64,000 nucleotides of DNA, from the NCBI GenBank assembly GCA_022773395.1, contig JALFBL010000024.1:1-64000 (forward strand), given 5' to 3'. This DNA comes from Prevotella sp. (GTDB taxonomy: Bacteria > Bacteroidota > Bacteroidia > Bacteroidales > Bacteroidaceae). The notes under the pieces were generated by a model. The model searched no databases. It saw only the letters and a program-made list of their open reading frames with translations, and had not been told where the DNA came from. The position numbers and the translations under genes are program-made. Below are positions 58,484 through 64,000 of the stretch, one piece after another; the stretch's first letter is position 1; every line of letters starts with the position of its first letter.

Positions 58484-58517
58484 ACAATAGGAAACCGGAA
58501 CACCGGTCTCCTATTGT
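58484..58517 (+). terminator. Intrinsic terminator of korB
   Basis: ACAATAGGA-A-ACCGG-AACA-CCGGT-C-TCCTATTGT followed by TCTTTCCTTT. Confidence 0.75.
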
Positions 58518-58705
58518 TCTTTCCTTTACATTTATCCATTCCGTTCATAAGAGACAAATGGCATTTTGATGGAAATCAACATTAATGCAAACCCATCGAG
58601 ATTGAGAGCCGTTGATCCCATAAAGTGGAGTTTCCATTATTGTTTTTGTGCGCTTTGTCTGAAAACATGCCTTTGCGCACCTTTCACAGCTTTTCGGCAA
58701 ATCGT

Positions 58706-59365
58706 TTACAGTTTCTCGCCGAAACAGAGGTCGCCGGCATCGCCGAATCCCGGAACGATGTATTTGTGCTCGTTCATGCCCGGGTCGATGGCAGCACACC
58801 AGATGGAGGTTTTTTCTTCGGGCAGTGCCTTTTTCACCACATCGATTCCTTCGGGCGTTGCCACGACACAAGCCACATACACCTTGGAGGGTGTTCCGTT
58901 GTTCAGCAGCGATTCGTAGGCAGTCACCATACTGCCGCCCGTGGCCAGCATCGGATCGGTGATGATCAAGGTCTTTCCGTTCAGGTTCGGGCCTGTGAGA
59001 TACTCGGTGTGGATGCCCACTTCGGTATGTTCCTCGTTCGTGTAAACGCGGTAAGCGCTCACGAAAGCGTTGTCAGCATGGTCGAACACATGCAGGAATC
59101 CCGCATGGAAAGGCAATCCTGCGCGCAAAATGGTGGCGATGACAATATTCTCCTGGGGAAGCAAGGTGGTTGCAATACCCAAAGGAGTAGTGATGTCCTC
59201 AGCGGCGTATTCCAAGGTCTTACTCATTTCATATGCCATCATCTCCCCGATGCGTTGAACATTGTTTCTGAACACTAAAGGATTGTTCTGATAATCCTTG
59301 TCACGCAATTCCGCCAGAAACTTGTTGATGATGGTATTCTGTTCGGCAAAGTTGGTTACTTTCAT
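58706..59365 (-). CDS. upp: Uracil phosphoribosyltransferase
   Basis: TILRAGLPFHAGFLHVFDHADNAFVSAYR, LIITDPMLATGGSMVTAYESLL. Confidence 0.93.
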   Translation of the reverse strand: MKVTNFAEQNTIINKFLAELRDKDYQNNPLVFRNNVQRIGEMMAYEMSKTLEYAAEDITTPLGIATTLLPQENIVIATILRAGLPFHAGFLHVFDHADNAFVSAYRVYTNEEHTEVGIHTEYLTGPNLNGKTLIITDPMLATGGSMVTAYESLLNNGTPSKVYVACVVATPEGIDVVKKALPEEKTSIWCAAIDPGMNEHKYIVPGFGDAGDLCFGEKL

Positions 59366-59578
59366 GCTTTTACGTCAAAAATTCAAGTTGTTGCAGGAGA
59401 CTCGCTCCTGGCTCAATTTATGTATCGGGGTGCAAAATTATGAAATATTATTCACTTTTGCAAAGTCCGATTTGCAAATTTATTTACGCAGACAGATTTT
59501 TTAAAAACTTTAACCCGATTTCTTTCCACAATCAGATTTTTTGTATTAGTGAGTAACGCCCGTTTCCTGAATTTTCAC

Positions 59579-59586
59579 TACCTTTG
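59579..59586 (+). promoter_or_regulatory. -7 element of the pckA promoter
   Basis: TACCTTTG about 80 nt upstream of the pckA ATG; no good -33 TTTG at standard spacing. Confidence 0.4.
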
Positions 59587-59668
59587 CATCGAAAAATAAG
59601 CCCCCTCCCAAAGGGGCGTGCGTTAGTAGAGAAAATTGAGATTTATTCACATTAAAACATACATTTAA

Positions 59669-61282
59669 ATGGCTAAGTTTGACAAATCGGTATTGGTCAA
59701 CTACGGAATCACTGGAACAACAGAAGTAGTTTACAATCCGTCTTACGAAACATTGTTTGAAGAGGAGACAAAAGAATGTCTCACTGGTTTTGAAAAGGGG
59801 CAAGTTACAGAACTTGGTGCCGTGAACGTGATGACCGGTGTTTATACCGGTCGTTCTCCTAAAGACAAGTTCATCGTTGATGACGAAACCTCTCACGACA
59901 CCGTATGGTGGACAACTCCCGAATATCCCAACGACAACAAGAAAGCCTCAAAAGAGGCATGGGCTGCCGTAAACGATTTGGCAAAGAAAGAACTTTCCAA
60001 CAAGCGACTGTTCGTGGTGGACGGTTTCTGCGGTGCCAACAAAGATTCCCGCATGAAGATCCGCTTCATCATGGAGGTGGCTTGGCAGGCACATTTCGTT
60101 ACCAACATGTTCATCAAGCCCGCCAGCCAGGAAGAACTGGACCAGGAACCCGATTTCATTGTTTACAATGCATCGAAAGCCAAGGTTGAAAACTATAAAG
60201 AATTAGGCTTGAACTCTGAAACCGCCGTAGTGTTCAACGTAACGACCAAAGAACAGGTCATCATCAATACATGGTATGGCGGTGAAATGAAGAAAGGCAT
60301 GTTCTCCATGATGAACTACTTCTTGCCACTGAAAGGCATGGCTTCCATGCACTGTTCTGCCAATACCGACCTGAACGGTGAAAACACAGCCATCTTCTTC
60401 GGACTTTCCGGAACGGGAAAGACCACCTTGTCTACCGATCCGAAACGCTTGCTGATCGGTGACGACGAGCACGGATGGGACGACAACGGCGTGTTCAATT
60501 TCGAGGGCGGATGCTATGCAAAGGTTATCAATCTCGACAAGGAAAGCGAACCCGACATCTACAAGGCCATCCGCCGCAACGCTCTCTTGGAGAACGTAAC
60601 CGTTGACGCTGAAGGCAAAATCGACTTCAACGACAAGAGCGTGACCGAGAACACCCGCGTTTCCTACCCCATCAACCACATCGACAACATCGTGCGCCCC
60701 GTATCGGCAGCCCCAGCGGCAAAGCAGGTGATTTTCCTTTCTGCCGATGCTTTCGGAGTGTTGCCACCGGTGTCTGTCCTTACACCCGAACAGACGAAGT
60801 ATTATTTCCTCTCAGGTTTCACGGCAAAACTGGCAGGTACGGAGCGCGGCATCACCGAGCCTACACCAACCTTCTCTGCCTGTTTCGGACAGGCGTTCCT
60901 TGAACTCCATCCCACAAAGTATGCCGAAGAACTGGTCAAGAAGATGGAAAAGAGCGGTGCCAAGGCATATCTCGTCAATACTGGCTGGAATGGTACCGGC
61001 AAGCGCATTTCCATCAAGGACACGCGCGGCATCATCGATGCCATCCTCAACGGAAGCATCAATACGGCTCCTACCAAGAACATTCCGATGTTCAACTTCC
61101 AAGTTCCGACAGAACTTCCCGGCGTAGATCCCAAGATTCTCGATCCCCGCGACACATACGCAGATGCGGCACAATGGGAAGAGAAAGCCAAAGACCTTGC
61201 CGGACGGTTCATCAAGAACTTCAAGAAGTACGAAGGAAACGAGGCTGGCAAGGCACTTGTTGCTGCCGGCCCCAAACTCTGA
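59669..61282 (+). CDS. pckA: Phosphoenolpyruvate carboxykinase (ATP)
   Basis: [78 protein letters not shown]. Confidence 0.97.
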   Translation: MAKFDKSVLVNYGITGTTEVVYNPSYETLFEEETKECLTGFEKGQVTELGAVNVMTGVYTGRSPKDKFIVDDETSHDTVWWTTPEYPNDNKKASKEAWAAVNDLAKKELSNKRLFVVDGFCGANKDSRMKIRFIMEVAWQAHFVTNMFIKPASQEELDQEPDFIVYNASKAKVENYKELGLNSETAVVFNVTTKEQVIINTWYGGEMKKGMFSMMNYFLPLKGMASMHCSANTDLNGENTAIFFGLSGTGKTTLSTDPKRLLIGDDEHGWDDNGVFNFEGGCYAKVINLDKESEPDIYKAIRRNALLENVTVDAEGKIDFNDKSVTENTRVSYPINHIDNIVRPVSAAPAAKQVIFLSADAFGVLPPVSVLTPEQTKYYFLSGFTAKLAGTERGITEPTPTFSACFGQAFLELHPTKYAEELVKKMEKSGAKAYLVNTGWNGTGKRISIKDTRGIIDAILNGSINTAPTKNIPMFNFQVPTELPGVDPKILDPRDTYADAAQWEEKAKDLAGRFIKNFKKYEGNEAGKALVAAGPKL

Positions 61283-61325
61283 TAGAAATTTTCTGAGTTC
61301 ATACGGAAATACTTTCCATTAATGG

Positions 61326-61365
61326 AAAAGGGTGAACCGAAATGTTACTTTCGGTTCACCCTTTT
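61326..61365 (+). terminator. Intrinsic terminator of pckA
   Basis: AAAAGGGTGAACCGA-N10-TCGGTTCACCCTTTTT perfect 15-bp stem with T tail. Confidence 0.85.
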
Positions 61366-61449
61366 TCATTTCAGGCGGCTATTTTCTCATCCGGCTCCAA
61401 CACACAGGCACATACCTCGCTTGTAAGATGCGCCTGGACTGCAAGAATG

Positions 61450-62118
61450 TCACACGATGCGAATGAGCGTCAGTCCGTCGCGCAGTGGCAGAATCACCTT
61501 TTCCACCCGGTCGTCCTTGGCCACAAAGTCGTTGAAATCCTCAATTCCCCTGGTTTGCCCGTCGCTGGCCTTGGGCTGTTCCAGCACATGGCCGTCCCAA
61601 AGAGTGTTGTCGGCCAGGATGAATCCCCCCTTGCGCACCACCTTCAAGACCATCTCGTAGGTATCCAGATAGGTGCGCTTGTCCCCATCAATGAACGCCA
61701 TGTCGAACACGATGTCCAATTTCGGGGCTTCGGTAATGGCATCGCCAATCATAAAGTTGATTTTGTCGGCAACGGCAGAGCCTTCTATCCACGGCCGGGT
61801 GAAATCCTCCATCTCATCGTTGATTTCAAAAGTATATACCTTTCCACCCTCTTCCAGCCCTTCGGCCAGACAAATGGCACTATAGCCACTGAAGGTTCCC
61901 ACTTCGAGAATGTTTTTCGGACGAATCATCCGCACCAGCATCTTCAGCAGCCGTCCTTGCAGGTGACCGCTCGCCATGCGTCCGCGCAGCAAACGCACGT
62001 TCGTGGCACGATACAACCGGTACAGATAGTCGCCCTCGGCATCGATGTGCCCCAGCAGATAGTTTTCCAATTTGTCATTCATACTTGTCCCGGTAGGATT
62101 CTCGTCAACACAACCCAT
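61450..62118 (-). CDS. Class I SAM-dependent O-methyltransferase
   Basis: ILEVGTFSGYSAICLAEGL, VFDMAFIDGDKRTYLDTYEMVLKVVRKGGFILADNTLWDGHV. Confidence 0.93.
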   Translation of the reverse strand: MGCVDENPTGTSMNDKLENYLLGHIDAEGDYLYRLYRATNVRLLRGRMASGHLQGRLLKMLVRMIRPKNILEVGTFSGYSAICLAEGLEEGGKVYTFEINDEMEDFTRPWIEGSAVADKINFMIGDAITEAPKLDIVFDMAFIDGDKRTYLDTYEMVLKVVRKGGFILADNTLWDGHVLEQPKASDGQTRGIEDFNDFVAKDDRVEKVILPLRDGLTLIRIV

Positions 62119-62122
62119 GAAA

Positions 62123-62551
62123 TCACCCTAATGAATTGTGGATGAAAGACTCCACCGCCAAACGGTAGGAATCCAAGCCGAAACCGCAGATTGTGCCCCG
62201 GCAAGCTGCCGCTATCAGTGAATGGTGGCGAAACTCCTCGCGCTGGTACACATTGCTGATGTGAACTTCCACCACAGGGCTTTCCAGACTCCGGATGCAA
62301 TCGTACAGTGCCACGCTGGTGTGCGTGTAAGCCCCGGCGTTGAGCACGATTCCATCGCACGAAAAGCCCCACTCCTGCAGTTTGTCCACCAGTTCGCCCT
62401 CCACATTGCTTTGGAAATAGCCCATCTCCACATCGGGATAAACCTTGCGCAACTCCTCCAGATAACCCTCAAAACCGCGGTGTCCGTAAATCTCCGGCTC
62501 GCGCTTTCCCAGCAGGTTCAGGTTAGGGCCATTCACGATCAGTATTTTCAT
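62123..62551 (-). CDS. aroQ: Type II 3-dehydroquinate dehydratase
   Basis: ILIVNGPNLNLLGKREPEIYG, GIVLNAGAYTHTSVALYDCI, VEVHISNVYQREEFRHHS. Confidence 0.97.
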   Translation of the reverse strand: MKILIVNGPNLNLLGKREPEIYGHRGFEGYLEELRKVYPDVEMGYFQSNVEGELVDKLQEWGFSCDGIVLNAGAYTHTSVALYDCIRSLESPVVEVHISNVYQREEFRHHSLIAAACRGTICGFGLDSYRLAVESFIHNSLG

Positions 62552-62649
62552 GATGAAACGAATTTACAGATTTTTGTTTTTGCAAATGTAAACAAAATAC
62601 GAAAAAAAACGATACCTTTGATGAAAAATATGAATTCTGCTTAGTTTTT

Positions 62650-63171
62650 TTGTTTTCAGAACTGTACAAAGAGTATATGAAACAAAAAAGTACGGACATA
62701 GAACAACTGTTCCGGCGTTATTACGGGAAAATGTTTCGCCTTGCGAGATGCTTTCTCTACGATACCGATGAATGCAAGGATGTGGTGAGCGAGGTGTTCA
62801 GCCACCTCCTCGAAGTCCCAGTTCGCCTGCTGCCGGAAAGCGAAGAAAGGTATCTCATGCAATGCGTGCGCAACCGCTGCATGAACGTAATCGAGCACAA
62901 AAGCATAAAGGAAAGAGCGGCAGCCCTGCTGCTCAACGAACAAGAACCGGCCGATGCCGAGAACGACAATGCGCGGCTCGACCGCCTGCTGCAAATCATC
63001 CAGCAAATAGAACCACCCATCCGCCGGCAAATTCTCTCTATGCGCCATCTGCAAGGGATGTCATATCAAGGTATTGCTGATGAAACGGGTATAAGCAAAG
63101 TGACTGTCTATCGCCATCTTTTGCAGGCGGTGGAAATAGTAAGAAAACAATTTAAGCAAGCAAGTCTATGA
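62650..63171 (+). CDS. ECF-type RNA polymerase sigma-70 factor
   Basis: IEQLFRRYYGKMFRLARCFLYDTDECKDVVSEVF; region 4 HLQGMSYQGIADETGISKVTVYRHL. Confidence 0.92.
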   Translation: MFSELYKEYMKQKSTDIEQLFRRYYGKMFRLARCFLYDTDECKDVVSEVFSHLLEVPVRLLPESEERYLMQCVRNRCMNVIEHKSIKERAAALLLNEQEPADAENDNARLDRLLQIIQQIEPPIRRQILSMRHLQGMSYQGIADETGISKVTVYRHLLQAVEIVRKQFKQASL

Positions 63172-63818
63172 AAAAAATGGAGTTTGAAGAAAAGAAAATG
63201 ATGTTCTTCGACGCACAGGAACATCCCGAAAAATATACCGACGAACAGCTGCGGGAACTGTTGGGCAACGAGGAAATGCAGTCGTTCTTCCACCACATGG
63301 CAATGATGAAACGGGCAATGGTGAAAGGAGAGGAACAACCGCAGGTAGACGTGGACGAGGAATGGAGAAAGTTCGCCACGACGCATCACACCTCACGGCG
63401 CAGTTGGACAAGGGCAGCCGCTGTCACTTCAGGCATCGTCCTCCTTTCGGGTGTGGCCTTGGCAGCAACTTTGCAGTTGGGCATGTTCCGTTCCCGTTCA
63501 GAGAACACAAAACCGAACGAAGCGCCAAAAACGGAGCAGGCCACCATGGCGGACACCATCCGCAAGACAACGGAAATGCCCAAAGACACTACAGACATGT
63601 CGCCCGTTACATTCGAAGATGCCATGCTCAACGACGTGCTTTCAAGCATGGCAGCCTTCTATCAAGTAAAGGTGACGTTCGCCAACGAGACTTCGCGTCA
63701 GATACGCCTCTACTTCAAATGGGACAAGCATTTGCCTCTGCAACAGCAAATCGATCTGCTGAACGGTTTTGAACGTATTCACATCACTTTTTCCAACAAC
63801 ACCATCAACGTAGAGTAA
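63168..63818 (+). CDS. Putative anti-sigma factor with one TM helix and DUF4974-like C-terminus
   Basis: Overlaps the sigma gene by 4 nt (ATGA); TM AAAVTSGIVLLSGVALAATLQL; C-terminal VLSSMAAFYQVKVTFANETSRQIRLYFKWDKHLPLQQQIDLLNGFERIHITFSNNTINVE. Confidence 0.75.
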   Translation: MKKMEFEEKKMMFFDAQEHPEKYTDEQLRELLGNEEMQSFFHHMAMMKRAMVKGEEQPQVDVDEEWRKFATTHHTSRRSWTRAAAVTSGIVLLSGVALAATLQLGMFRSRSENTKPNEAPKTEQATMADTIRKTTEMPKDTTDMSPVTFEDAMLNDVLSSMAAFYQVKVTFANETSRQIRLYFKWDKHLPLQQQIDLLNGFERIHITFSNNTINVE

Positions 63819-63821
63819 ACC

Positions 63822-64000
63822 ATGAGAAAATTTCTTATCATTCTGCTATGCACTCTTGGCTGCCAACTTCATGCACAGCGCATCAGCCGACAATACGATA
63901 ATGTGCCCATGTCTTCCGCACTGAAAGAACTCAATGCGCTGCAAGACAAATACACCGTGAATTTCATCTATGACGATTTGGAGGATTTCAAGGTAACGAA
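63822..64000 (+). CDS. N-terminus of a protein with an STN domain, probably a TonB-dependent (SusC-like) receptor; truncated by window end
   Basis: MRKFLIILLCTLGCQLHAQRISRQYDNVPMSSALKELNALQDKYTVNFIYDDLEDFKVT: signal peptide then STN-like region. Confidence 0.7.
   Translation, partial: MRKFLIILLCTLGCQLHAQRISRQYDNVPMSSALKELNALQDKYTVNFIYDDLEDFKVT

Noticed and set aside
1-64000. CRISPR arrays, rRNA genes, integrases, restriction-modification or known antiphage defence genes
   Set aside because: Looked for regular direct repeats and characteristic protein motifs in the sequence and translations; none were seen.

Overview
The window is ordinary chromosomal DNA from a Bacteroidetes bacterium, most likely a Prevotella-like member of the Bacteroidales. 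This assignment rests on gene families, BspA-like repeats, T9SS-like C-termini and TAnnTTTG promoters. No rRNA, convincing tRNA, CRISPR array or intact prophage was recognised. Most of the sequence is housekeeping: secDF, murF, acpP-fabF-rnc, miaB, korAB, upp, pckA, aroQ and an HU gene. Accessory material includes a secreted M6 protease with a DUF4988-like lipoprotein, a secreted C10 protease, a surface-glycan/lipid A cluster (about 36.9-45.5 kb), two transposase remnants (IS982-like at the left edge, IS1380-like near 13.8 kb) and an ECF sigma/anti-sigma/STN-receptor locus at the right edge. Two genes shorter than the ORF-track cut-off were read by hand: a rubredoxin (28284-28448, -) and a 51-aa peptide directly downstream of the C10 protease (53270-53425, +). 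The most interesting signals are that peptide, a DUF2975/XRE pair whose promoter is flanked by two TATCG-N5-CGATA palindromes, a strong hairpin at the start of the RNase III gene, a domain inserted inside a BspA-like repeat of the M6 protease, and a roughly 640-bp unexplained intergenic region before miaB. Family names come from sequence recognition only; no database search was run.
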